Shown piece by piece: positions 26,417 to 34,360 of a DNA stretch of 64,000 nucleotides. The stretch lies in contig NZ_NHOT01000007.1 of assembly GCF_002197755.1 (NCBI RefSeq), positions 108,105 to 172,104 on the forward strand. The letters run 5' to 3'. A program made the position numbers and the translations under genes. Position 1 is the first letter of the stretch; the number at the start of each line of letters is the position of its first letter. Origin of the DNA: Pedobacter sp. AJM (lineage in GTDB: Bacteria; Bacteroidota; Bacteroidia; Sphingobacteriales; Sphingobacteriaceae). The notes beneath the pieces are model-generated. The model did not search any database, was not told the origin of the DNA, and was given only the letters and a program-made list of their open reading frames with translations.

Positions 26417-27908
26417 TCCGTCAGATCGTGAAGCGTCTTTTTCAGAAGAAAAAGGTAACCAGCTTTTTCCGGTTTTTATTAAACTGAACAAGCTGCGTAC
26501 GTTATTGATTGGTGCCGGAAATATAGGCCTGGAGAAATTAACGGCAATTGTAAATAACAGCCAGCAGGCGAAAATTACAATAGTTGCAGAAACAGTTTCC
26601 GCTGAGGTTTATGCTTTGGTGGCTAACTATCCTCATATAAAAGTGAAGCAAAAAAGCTTTGATGTTTCCGATCTGGAAAATATTGATATTGTTTTTGCGG
26701 CCACTAATAATTATATCCTGAATGAGGAAATCAGGGTAGTAACGCATGAAAAAGGTTTACTGATCAATGTAGCCGATAAACCTGAACTATGTGATTTCTA
26801 CCTGGGATCTATTGTTCAGAAAGGTGATTTAAAAATTGCCATTTCAACTAATGGTAAATCCCCAACCATTGCCAAGCGTTTGAAGCAGATCTTAAATGAA
26901 GGCATTCCGGCAGAACTGGATGAGACTTTACAGAACATGAGTGCCTTGCGCCAAACTTTAACCGGCGATTTTTCAGCAAAAGTCAAAAAGCTGAATAAGG
27001 TGACCAAAAGTTTGATTAACCCTAAAAAGAGTTTCGCTGAGCGCAATATAAAGTGGTTAATCTGGCTGGCTTCCATTTTACTGATTGGCGCTATTGGTAT
27101 TTCTTTATGGAATACGGAACCCGAATTTCAGTCGTTTTTAATTCATATCGACCCCTTATTTTATTGGTTTCTAGGGGCTGGATTTTTATTTGCATTAATC
27201 GATGGCGCCATAGGTATGTCTTATGGGGTAACCACTGCATCATTTTCTCTTGCAATGGGGTTGCCTCCCGCCTCGGCGAGCATGGCCATCCATATCTCAG
27301 AAGTCATGAGCAATGGAATTGCAGGCTGGATGCATTACCGAATGGGGAACGTCAACTGGAAATTGTTTAAACTATTGATCATCCCGGCGGTTATCGGGGC
27401 GGTTTTGGGTGCTTATATCTTATCTTCTTTAGAACATTACGCTGCTTACGTAAAACCTGTTGTTGCGGTTTATACTTTATTTTTAGGTGGTGTAATCCTG
27501 ATGAAGGCTTTCAATATCAAAAGAAAAAAGGCTGATGAAAAAATTAAAAAAATCGGTCTTTTGGGGTTTGTCGGTGGATTTATTGATGCTGCATTTGGCG
27601 GCGGATGGGGCTCTATCGTTTTATCCAGCTTAATAGCAGGTGGCCGCCATCCGTTGTTTTCACTGGGAACGGTCAAAATCAGCCGGTTTTTTATTGCGAC
27701 TTTAAGTTCATTAACCTTTTTTACGATGCTGGGTGGAAAACACTGGGAAGCAGTTGTAGGCTTAATTATTGGTAGTGCCATCGCATCGCCGATTGCGGCA
27801 AAAGTGTCCAATAAAATTTCGGCCAAAACCATTATGGTGGCAGTTGGAATTATCGTTATGCTGGTTAGCCTGCGCAGTGTAATCGTATTTATTTTAAAAT
27901 TAATTTAG
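26400..27908 (+). CDS. precorrin-2 dehydrogenase / TSUP sulfite-exporter fusion
   Basis: 502 residues. Residues ~20-200 are a Met8p/CysG-N-like NAD-binding domain (GAGNIG 38-43, DVSDLENIDIVFAATN, LINVADKPELCDFYLGSIVQKG, STNGKSPTIAKRLKQ) that oxidises precorrin-2 to sirohydrochlorin. From ~217 to the end it is a TauE/SafE-type polytopic transporter with repeated motifs FALIDGAIGMSYGVTTASF and FVGGFIDAAFGGGWG. Fusion of a siroheme-synthesis enzyme to a sulfur-anion permease is notable. No ferrochelatase (CysG-A or SirB) is seen here. It overlaps the cobA end by 17 bp and its stop overlaps the cysH start region. Confidence 0.88.
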   Translation: MQVLPNPSDREASFSEEKGNQLFPVFIKLNKLRTLLIGAGNIGLEKLTAIVNNSQQAKITIVAETVSAEVYALVANYPHIKVKQKSFDVSDLENIDIVFAATNNYILNEEIRVVTHEKGLLINVADKPELCDFYLGSIVQKGDLKIAISTNGKSPTIAKRLKQILNEGIPAELDETLQNMSALRQTLTGDFSAKVKKLNKVTKSLINPKKSFAERNIKWLIWLASILLIGAIGISLWNTEPEFQSFLIHIDPLFYWFLGAGFLFALIDGAIGMSYGVTTASFSLAMGLPPASASMAIHISEVMSNGIAGWMHYRMGNVNWKLFKLLIIPAVIGAVLGAYILSSLEHYAAYVKPVVAVYTLFLGGVILMKAFNIKRKKADEKIKKIGLLGFVGGFIDAAFGGGWGSIVLSSLIAGGRHPLFSLGTVKISRFFIATLSSLTFFTMLGGKHWEAVVGLIIGSAIASPIAAKVSNKISAKTIMVAVGIIVMLVSLRSVIVFILKLI

Positions 27909-27910
27909 TG

Positions 27911-28654
27911 ATGGAGCATTTAGCGGAGATCAGACAGGAACTTACGGGCTTAACGGTGATCGATCAATTGAAATACCTGGCCAGCCGGTTTGAAGGAAGG
28001 ATTATTTTTTCTACCAGTTTTGGTTGGGAGGATCAGGCCATTACGCATATCATTTTTTCAAATCAGATTCCAATTAAAGTCTTTACGCTGGAAACAGGGC
28101 GGCTTTTTCCGGAAACATATTATGTATGGAACCGCACACTGGAAATATATCAGAAACCCATTCATGCTTATTATCCTCAACACGAATTATTGCAGGAGAT
28201 GGTAGGTTTGAAAGGACCTAATAGTTTTTACGATTCTGTAGACAATAGAAAAGAATGCTGCTATATCCGTAAAATTGAACCGCTGAAAAGGGCATTAAAA
28301 GGGAATGAGATCTGGATAACCGGAATCAGGGCTGAGCAGAGTCCAAATCGTGAAGATATGCATGATCTGGAATGGGATGAAGGAAATCAATTAATAAAAT
28401 TTCACCCTATTTTTGACTGGACATTGGACGAGGTAAAAAGTTATATTAAAGCGCATAACATCGTTTACAATACCTTGCACGATAAAGGTTTTCCCAGTAT
28501 TGGTTGCGCCCCTTGCACAAGAGCGGTACAGCCAGGCGAAGATTTTAGAGCAGGCAGATGGTGGTGGGAAGACCAAAGCAAAAAGGAGTGTGGGTTGCAT
28601 GCAACTGAAGCTAGCTTAAAGACTAAAGCGGAAAGCTTTACTAACAACAAATGA
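27911..28654 (+). CDS. cysH: assimilatory APS/PAPS reductase
   Basis: 247 residues from ATG 27911 (a GTG at 27908 overlapping the upstream stop is an alternative). PP-loop-type fold with FSTSFGWEDQAI and LETGRLFPETY. It carries the paired cysteines of 4Fe-4S reductases (ECCYIRK near 116-117 and GCAPC near 199-202) and a C-terminal KKECGLH active cysteine, which is the APS-reductase type found in most non-enteric bacteria. Consistent with this, no APS kinase gene is present nearby. It reduces APS to sulfite ahead of sulfite reductase. Confidence 0.92.
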   Translation: MEHLAEIRQELTGLTVIDQLKYLASRFEGRIIFSTSFGWEDQAITHIIFSNQIPIKVFTLETGRLFPETYYVWNRTLEIYQKPIHAYYPQHELLQEMVGLKGPNSFYDSVDNRKECCYIRKIEPLKRALKGNEIWITGIRAEQSPNREDMHDLEWDEGNQLIKFHPIFDWTLDEVKSYIKAHNIVYNTLHDKGFPSIGCAPCTRAVQPGEDFRAGRWWWEDQSKKECGLHATEASLKTKAESFTNNK

Positions 28655-28735
28655 ATATAACATTTGAATAATAACATGAGTACCTACAGAAATTACTGTC
28701 ACTCATTTTATCATTCAAAATTCAAAACTTAATAA

Positions 28736-29641
28736 ATGAGCACATATAATTTTGATTATTTAGATGAACTGGAGGCTGAAGCCATTCATATATTACGTGA
28801 AGTGGCCGGGCAATTTGAAAAGCCTGCCTTGCTGTTTTCTGGTGGCAAAGATTCCATCACCCTGGTACGCTTAGCAGAGAAAGCCTTTCGCCCGGGAAAA
28901 TTTCCTTTTCCATTGGTTCACATTGATACGGGGCATAATTTTGAAGAAACCATTACCTACAGGGATAAAATGATCGAAAGAATAGGCGAACGCTTAATTA
29001 TAGGCTCCGTTCAGGAATCCATAAATCAGGGTAAAGTAATAGAACAAACCGGTAAAAATGCCAGTAGAAATGCTTTACAAACGGTTACATTATTGGATAC
29101 CATTGCCGAACACCAGTTTGATGCCTGTATCGGCGGGGCGCGGAGAGATGAAGAAAAGGCGAGGGCAAAGGAACGTATTTTCTCTGTCAGGGATGAATTC
29201 GGACAGTGGGACCCTAAACGCCAGCGACCTGAACTGTGGAATATTTACAATGGTAAAATCCATAAGGGAGAAAACATTCGTGTGTTTCCAATCAGCAATT
29301 GGACTGAACTTGATGTATGGAATTATATCCGGAGAGAAAAAATTGAATTGCCAAGTATTTATTTTTCACATGAACGGGCAGTGATCACCAGAAATGGTCA
29401 GTTAATGGCGGCATCTCCCTTCTTAAACATGGATGATGAAGATGTGGTTTTCCATAAACAGGTGCGCTTCCGGACTGTTGGAGACATGTCTTGTACGGCT
29501 GCAGTTGAATCAGAAGCGACACTGATTGATGACATTATTGACGAAATCAGTGCCTCAAAAATCTCTGAACGTGGCGCACGTCTGGATGATAAAGTTTCTG
29601 AGGCCGCCATGGAAGACAGAAAAAAAGGAGGCTATTTTTAA
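28736..29641 (+). CDS. cysD: sulfate adenylyltransferase subunit 2
   Basis: 301 residues, the full length of CysD. PP-loop SGGKDSITLVRLA near residue 33, then VHIDTGHNFEETITYRD, GGARRDEEKARAKERIFSVRD and FPISNWTELDVWNYI, all typical. It forms ATP sulfurylase with CysN encoded 82 bp downstream, making APS from sulfate and ATP. The 81-bp spacer upstream and the 82-bp spacer downstream are low-complexity direct-repeat-like DNA. Confidence 0.95.
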   Translation: MSTYNFDYLDELEAEAIHILREVAGQFEKPALLFSGGKDSITLVRLAEKAFRPGKFPFPLVHIDTGHNFEETITYRDKMIERIGERLIIGSVQESINQGKVIEQTGKNASRNALQTVTLLDTIAEHQFDACIGGARRDEEKARAKERIFSVRDEFGQWDPKRQRPELWNIYNGKIHKGENIRVFPISNWTELDVWNYIRREKIELPSIYFSHERAVITRNGQLMAASPFLNMDDEDVVFHKQVRFRTVGDMSCTAAVESEATLIDDIIDEISASKISERGARLDDKVSEAAMEDRKKGGYF

Positions 29642-29723
29642 GAGAGCTAAATATTGGGATGTGAGATTTAAGAACCTCGCATTTGTCTAATATCTCACAT
29701 CTATTATCTCATATCTAAAAAAC

Positions 29724-30974
29724 ATGAACATATTAAAATTCTTCACAGCAGGCAGTGTTGATGATGGTAAAAGTACCTTAATCGGCCGTTTGTTATACGA
29801 TACAGATTCTATTTTAGCTGATCAGTTGGAAGCTTTGCAAAGCGCTAACCGTAAAAATGATGATGGAACAATAGATTTAGCCATTTTAACAGATGGTTTA
29901 AGGGCCGAGCGGGAGCAGGGCATCACCATCGATGTTGCCTATAAATACTTTCAGACGGAGAAGCGCAAGTTTATCATCGCAGATACACCCGGACATATCC
30001 AATACACCCGAAACATGGTTACCGGGGCTTCTACCGCGAACCTGGCCATCATTTTAATTGATGCACGGAATGGGGTAGTAGAACAAACCATCCGTCATTC
30101 TTACCTGGTTTCTTTGCTGGGGATCAAACATATTGTGATTTGCATCAACAAAATGGATATGGTTAATTATGATGAAGCCGTTTATAATTCCATCATTGAA
30201 AAATATAAGGTTTTAGCGCAGCAGCTTAAATTAAAGGATGTAACCTATATTCCGGTTAGTGCATTAAAAGGCGATAATATAGTTCAGCATTCGGAGCATA
30301 TGCACTGGTATGGCGGCCAGAGTTTATTGCACTTCCTGGAACAGGTAGATACGGATAACCTGGATAAATCTCAGCTGGCGCGTATGCCCGTACAATGGGT
30401 CATCCGTCCGCAAACAGATGAATTTCATGATTACCGTGGTTACGCAGGTAGGGTATTGAGTGGAACATTTAACCTGAATGATAAAGTTACAGTATTGCCT
30501 TCAGGAGCAAGTTCAACCATCGAAAAAATTGAATTTTTCGATCAGGCACCGGATGCCGCACATGCGGGACAGTCGGTTACGATTCATTTAAAAGATGATG
30601 TGGATATCAGCCGGGGAGATACTATTGTAAATGCATCGGCATTGCCGCAGGATACTAAATTAATTGAAGCCGATTTATGCTGGATGGATGGACGCGCCCT
30701 GGATACCACTGTCATGTACCTGATTCAACATAACAGTAAGGTTACAAAATGTAAAATCAGTGAAATCCTGCACAAAGTAGATATCAATACCTTGGAAAAA
30801 CACCCCGCAGATGAATTCAGACTGAATGATATCGGAAGGGTAATTCTTAAAACGGCTGACGCTTTGGCTTTTGATCTATATGATGATAACCGTGCAAATG
30901 GTTCAGCCATTTTGGTAGATAGCCGTACCAATCTGACCGTTGGTGCCTTAATGTTCAGGGCAGCAGTGGAATAA
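29724..30974 (+). CDS. cysN: sulfate adenylyltransferase subunit 1 (GTPase)
   Basis: 416 residues. EF-Tu-type GTPase: P-loop G10-SVDDGKST, switch region ITIDVAYKYF, DTPGH, and NKMD. Beta-barrel domains II and III follow. It stops at 416 residues and so lacks a C-terminal APS kinase domain, in agreement with the APS-reductase type of CysH here. Last gene of the sulfate-assimilation operon, followed by a terminator at 31028-31058. Confidence 0.95.
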   Translation: MNILKFFTAGSVDDGKSTLIGRLLYDTDSILADQLEALQSANRKNDDGTIDLAILTDGLRAEREQGITIDVAYKYFQTEKRKFIIADTPGHIQYTRNMVTGASTANLAIILIDARNGVVEQTIRHSYLVSLLGIKHIVICINKMDMVNYDEAVYNSIIEKYKVLAQQLKLKDVTYIPVSALKGDNIVQHSEHMHWYGGQSLLHFLEQVDTDNLDKSQLARMPVQWVIRPQTDEFHDYRGYAGRVLSGTFNLNDKVTVLPSGASSTIEKIEFFDQAPDAAHAGQSVTIHLKDDVDISRGDTIVNASALPQDTKLIEADLCWMDGRALDTTVMYLIQHNSKVTKCKISEILHKVDINTLEKHPADEFRLNDIGRVILKTADALAFDLYDDNRANGSAILVDSRTNLTVGALMFRAAVE

Positions 30975-31027
30975 CTTTGTTGCCGTCATGTTATAGGTTG
31001 ACTCTGTCTTTCAGATACATATTTTCA

Positions 31028-31058
31028 GCAGGACATCTTTTAAGATGGGCCTGCTTTT
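31028..31058 (+). terminator. intrinsic terminator of the sulfate operon
   Basis: GCAGG (31028-31032) and CCTGC (31050-31054) flank an inner CATCTT/AAGATG stem, with T-rich DNA after it. It marks the end of the operon begun at 23441. Confidence 0.8.
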
Positions 31059-31142
31059 TATTTTAAGGTCAGTGCTTATGGAAATACTTAAAAGTTTTCA
31101 TCAGATTAGTATAATTTACTCAGAAACTTTAAATTTATAATT

Positions 31143-31607
31143 ATGAAAAGAAATCTTTTATACATCGCCTTCGCTGCGGTTCCATTTATTTTTGCCTGTA
31201 ACCAGTCTGAGAAAAAAGCTGATTCAGCAAAGAAAGATTCCGTTATAAATGAAACCTGTTATGCCTCATCATTTGAAAAAGACAGTGCAGCCATGATTGT
31301 AAAAACAATGGCTTCTGGAAAAGTGACTGGTTCATTATTGGTAAAATATGCAGAAAAGCCTCAGAATAAGGGCGAAATAAATGGTAAGTTTCATGGGGAT
31401 ACACTTTTAGTCGACTATCGGTTTAATACGGGTAAGGATACCACCAAAGCATTCACCAATCCACTGGCATTTTTGAAAAAGGATGGTAAACTGATCATGG
31501 GCGTCGCGCAAATTGAGACTACATTGGGCAGATCCTACTTCGTAAAAGGGAAACCCATCAATTACGATGCGGGAAAATTTACTTTTATAGAAGTGCCTTG
31601 TAAATAG
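31143..31607 (+). CDS. small lipoprotein, hypothetical
   Basis: 154 residues. Lipoprotein signal ending at Cys19 (FIFAC), then a Lys/Asp/Ser-rich linker and a compact beta-rich domain (SGKVTGSLLVKYAEKP ... NGKFHGDTLLVDYRFNTGKD ... GVAQIETTLGRSYF). No motifs I can name; a single gene after the sulfate operon terminator. Confidence 0.65.
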   Translation: MKRNLLYIAFAAVPFIFACNQSEKKADSAKKDSVINETCYASSFEKDSAAMIVKTMASGKVTGSLLVKYAEKPQNKGEINGKFHGDTLLVDYRFNTGKDTTKAFTNPLAFLKKDGKLIMGVAQIETTLGRSYFVKGKPINYDAGKFTFIEVPCK

Positions 31608-31717
31608 AAGTGAGAGACTAAAGCTTAAAGACAAAGCTGAATGCTGGAAAAACGAATCTGAAGCAGCAAACTTAAAATAATCAACGATGAACGAAAGAAG
31701 AAAATGAACTCTTCGCC

Positions 31718-31862
31718 TCATCGTCATTGCGAGAAGCTTTTTCAGCGACGAAGCAATCTATTTTCGCGAATCAGATTGCTTCACGCCATTACTAAGCCCT
31801 GCCCTCTAGTTCGCAATGACGACACCTCTTGCCGTCATTGCGAGGTAATAAGCAATCTCACT
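31718..31862. repeat. palindromic intergenic repeat element
   Basis: Outer arms CGTCATTGCGA (31722-31732) / TCGCAATGACG (31811-31821) enclose inner arms GAAGCAATCT (31750-31759) / AGATTGCTTC (31773-31782), forming a large cruciform. A second, partial copy (CGTCATTGCGAGG ... AAGCAATCTCA) follows at 31833-31860. It lies in the 517-bp gap after the lipoprotein gene. The rest of that gap shows no coding frame up to the promoter at 32050. Confidence 0.85.
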
Positions 31863-32049
31863 GCTATAGCTGCATAAATCTGCAATTTTAGATTTTGAAT
31901 CATGCCAGTTGAGTTTCCTGTACTCATAATGTTTTCATATCCATATTTTAATAATTTGTCATCTTGAATAACTGCCTGAATGTAGGTGATTGAAATATTT
32001 CTTAATGCTATAATCAGTTATTAAACAGTGAATAAAAATATTTTAAAAT

Positions 32050-32084
32050 AAATTACTACAATATCTATAGACTTTATATATTTG
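32050..32084 (+). promoter_or_regulatory. promoter/operator of the second SUMT gene
   Basis: The near-identical copy (31 of 35 bp) of the element at 23247-23281, again ending in a TATATTTG -7 box (32077-32084). Here it drives the SUMT-like gene at 32125 with no leader peptide or terminator in between. Confidence 0.7.
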
Positions 32085-32124
32085 TGTAATTAATCATAAT
32101 GATCACGAGCTAATATTTTCTGAC

Positions 32125-32919
32125 ATGATTTTAAGTAAAGTAGAAAAAGCGAACATTGAACCAAAAATTACATTAATAGGTGCTGGTCCCGGAGACCCGG
32201 ATTTATTCAGTCTAAAAGGTGTTAAAGCATTAAAAACAGCTGATGTTGTTTTGTATGATGCAAATGTAAACGAGGCTTTACTGTGTCATGCGCCAGAGGG
32301 TATTCCGAAAGTTTATGTTGGTAAACGTACCGATGATGAAGATTTCTCGCAGGAGGCGGTTAATAAACTCATTGTAGATTATGCTTTAAATTACGGTCAT
32401 GTGGTTCGTTTAAAAAGCGGCGACCCGTTTTTCTTTGCGAAAGGTTACGAAGAAATCGATGCCGCAGAGTCTTACAGTATTCCTACTGAAATTATTCCAG
32501 GTATTTCGAGTGCAACCGGTGCACCAAGTCTGCAGAAAATACCCATGATTTATAAAGATTTGAGCGAAAGTTTCTGGGCGGTAACCGGAACCAACTCAAA
32601 AGGAGAAATTTCTGAAGATTTGTACATTGCCGCAAAAACTAAAGCTACGATTGTCGTTTTAAACGGGATAGAAAAGGTAAAAGAAATCGCTGCGATTTTT
32701 CAGGGTGAAAACAAAGGATTATTGCCTGTGGCCGTTATTCAAAATGGATCATCAAAAGATGAAAAAATTGCAATCGGAATTGTAGATACCATTGCAGAAG
32801 TGGTAGAAGATAAAAAAATTAAGGCGCCGGCACTACTGGTGTTTGGTGATGTGGTTTCCTTACATCCCCAGTTTCAACCCATCAGGGATTTTTATGAAAT
32901 CATGGCTGAAGAGTATTAA
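32125..32919 (+). CDS. diverged SUMT paralogue
   Basis: 264 residues, close to the cobA product encoded at 25646 along most of its length, including LIGAGPGDPDLFSLKG and EIIPGISSATGAPS. Key motifs have changed: VRLKGGDPFVFGRG is VRLKSGDPFFFAKG here, and the THRGLSES loop is IYKDLSES, losing the usual arginines. It may have altered substrate or a non-catalytic role. It shares its promoter element with the sulfite-reductase operon, so it is probably co-regulated with siroheme demand. Followed by a terminator at 32952-32980. Confidence 0.85.
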   Translation: MILSKVEKANIEPKITLIGAGPGDPDLFSLKGVKALKTADVVLYDANVNEALLCHAPEGIPKVYVGKRTDDEDFSQEAVNKLIVDYALNYGHVVRLKSGDPFFFAKGYEEIDAAESYSIPTEIIPGISSATGAPSLQKIPMIYKDLSESFWAVTGTNSKGEISEDLYIAAKTKATIVVLNGIEKVKEIAAIFQGENKGLLPVAVIQNGSSKDEKIAIGIVDTIAEVVEDKKIKAPALLVFGDVVSLHPQFQPIRDFYEIMAEEY

Positions 32920-32951
32920 TATCAACTATAACCAACTATTTGTTTTATTGT

Positions 32952-32980
32952 AAAACCGCGTGCGAAAGCATTGCGGTTTT
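32952..32980 (+). terminator. intrinsic terminator
   Basis: AAAACCGC (32952-32959) / GCGGTTTT (32973-32980) with following T run ends the SUMT paralogue. Confidence 0.85.
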
Positions 32981-33035
32981 TTCATGTGTATAGATTTAAA
33001 TAAATCTCATTTATTTAGAATTGGCTGTAAAAAAC

Positions 33036-33067
33036 AAGACCAGTATTGGCTATCCGATACTGGTCTT
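33036..33067 (-). terminator. intrinsic terminator of glgAC
   Basis: An 11-bp stem AAGACCAGTAT (33036-33046) / ATACTGGTCTT (33057-33067), with T-run on the minus-strand side, lies just after the glgC stop. Confidence 0.85.
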
Positions 33068-33089
33068 ATTATTATAACAAAGTTTTACT

Positions 33090-34358
33090 TTAAATAATGG
33101 TTCCGCTGGGCAATACTGCACCTTTTTTCACTACAACAATTCCATCTTTAACCGCGTATAATTCATGGTCGCCATCTTCTAAATGAGCACCACCATTAAT
33201 TTTTACATCATTGCCAATGCGGCAGTTTTTATCGATGATGGCATTATTGATATAGCATCTGTCGCCAATACCAATAAGGGAATTTCCCATTTCTGTTTCC
33301 ATCTGAATTTCTTCCAGGGTTTGATAACGGTCACTACCCATCACATAAGCATTGGTTACAACAGTATCTTTTCCGATACGGGCCCTGATTCCCAAAACAG
33401 CATGTTCAATTCTGCTGGCCTGTACAATACAACCCTCAGCAATAATGGCCTTCTCCAATGTCGTGCCTGAAATTTTTGATGGAGGCAACATCCTCGCTCT
33501 GGTGAAGATGGTGTGGTTGCTATCAAACATGTTAAACTTCGGAATTTCGTCCGTTAAGCCTAAGTTTGCTTCGAAAAATGAAGAGATGTTACCAATATCT
33601 GTCCAGTAACCTTCATATTGATAACTCAATACCCTGCTTTCAGTAATTGCCCTTGGTAAAATTTCTTTACCAAAGTCTTTTTCATCTTCGTTTTCGTTCA
33701 GGATATTGATTAAGTATTCCCTGTTAAAAACATAAATCCCCATAGAGGCTAGGAAATTACGGCCCTCGGCCTGCATTTCTGCACCTGTATCTGAAACCCA
33801 GGCATCCAAACCTACTTTAGGTTTTTCAGTAAAGGAAGTGATCATGTTTTCCTCATCGGCTTTTAAAATGCCGAAATCCGTCGCATCTTTTGCTGTTACC
33901 GGAATGGTGGCAATGGTAATTTCTGCATTTGCTTCGATATGTTTCTCAATCATATCTTTAAAATCCATCTGGTACAATTGATCACCGGAAAGAATCAGGA
34001 TATAATCAAACTCATGAGAAACAATATGATGCATACATTGACGTACTGCATCTGCCGTTCCCTGAAACCAGCCTGCATTCTGAACGGTTTGTTCAGCAGC
34101 CAGAATATCAACAAAAGCCGTACTGAAGTGACTAAAGTGATAAGTGTTTTTAATGTGTTTATTTAAGGATGCCGAGTTGAACTGTGTAAGCACAAACATG
34201 CGGTGAATCCCTGAGTTCAGACAGTTTGAAATAGGAATGTCTACCAAACGATATTTACCAGCAATTGGAACTGCAGGTTTAGAACGTGTTTGTGTAAGTG
34301 GCGATAATCTAGAGCCCTGGCCACCGCCAAGGATAACGCCTAAAACTTTGTCAGTCAT
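33090..34358 (-). CDS. glgC: glucose-1-phosphate adenylyltransferase
   Basis: 422 residues, full-length ADP-glucose pyrophosphorylase: nucleotidyltransferase motif GGGQGSRLSPLTQTRSKPAV at the N-terminus, substrate motifs ILSGDQLYQMDFKDM and SMGIYVFNREYL, and a C-terminal left-handed beta-helix. It makes ADP-glucose for glycogen. It follows glgA with a 2-bp gap, so the two are one operon on the minus strand. Confidence 0.95.
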   Translation of the reverse strand: MTDKVLGVILGGGQGSRLSPLTQTRSKPAVPIAGKYRLVDIPISNCLNSGIHRMFVLTQFNSASLNKHIKNTYHFSHFSTAFVDILAAEQTVQNAGWFQGTADAVRQCMHHIVSHEFDYILILSGDQLYQMDFKDMIEKHIEANAEITIATIPVTAKDATDFGILKADEENMITSFTEKPKVGLDAWVSDTGAEMQAEGRNFLASMGIYVFNREYLINILNENEDEKDFGKEILPRAITESRVLSYQYEGYWTDIGNISSFFEANLGLTDEIPKFNMFDSNHTIFTRARMLPPSKISGTTLEKAIIAEGCIVQASRIEHAVLGIRARIGKDTVVTNAYVMGSDRYQTLEEIQMETEMGNSLIGIGDRCYINNAIIDKNCRIGNDVKINGGAHLEDGDHELYAVKDGIVVVKKGAVLPSGTII

Positions 34359-34360
34359 GT

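Noticed and set aside
32085..32124. A second leader peptide before the SUMT paralogue
   Set aside because: The only frame is Met-Ile-Thr-Ser-stop without cysteines, and no terminator lies between it and the gene.
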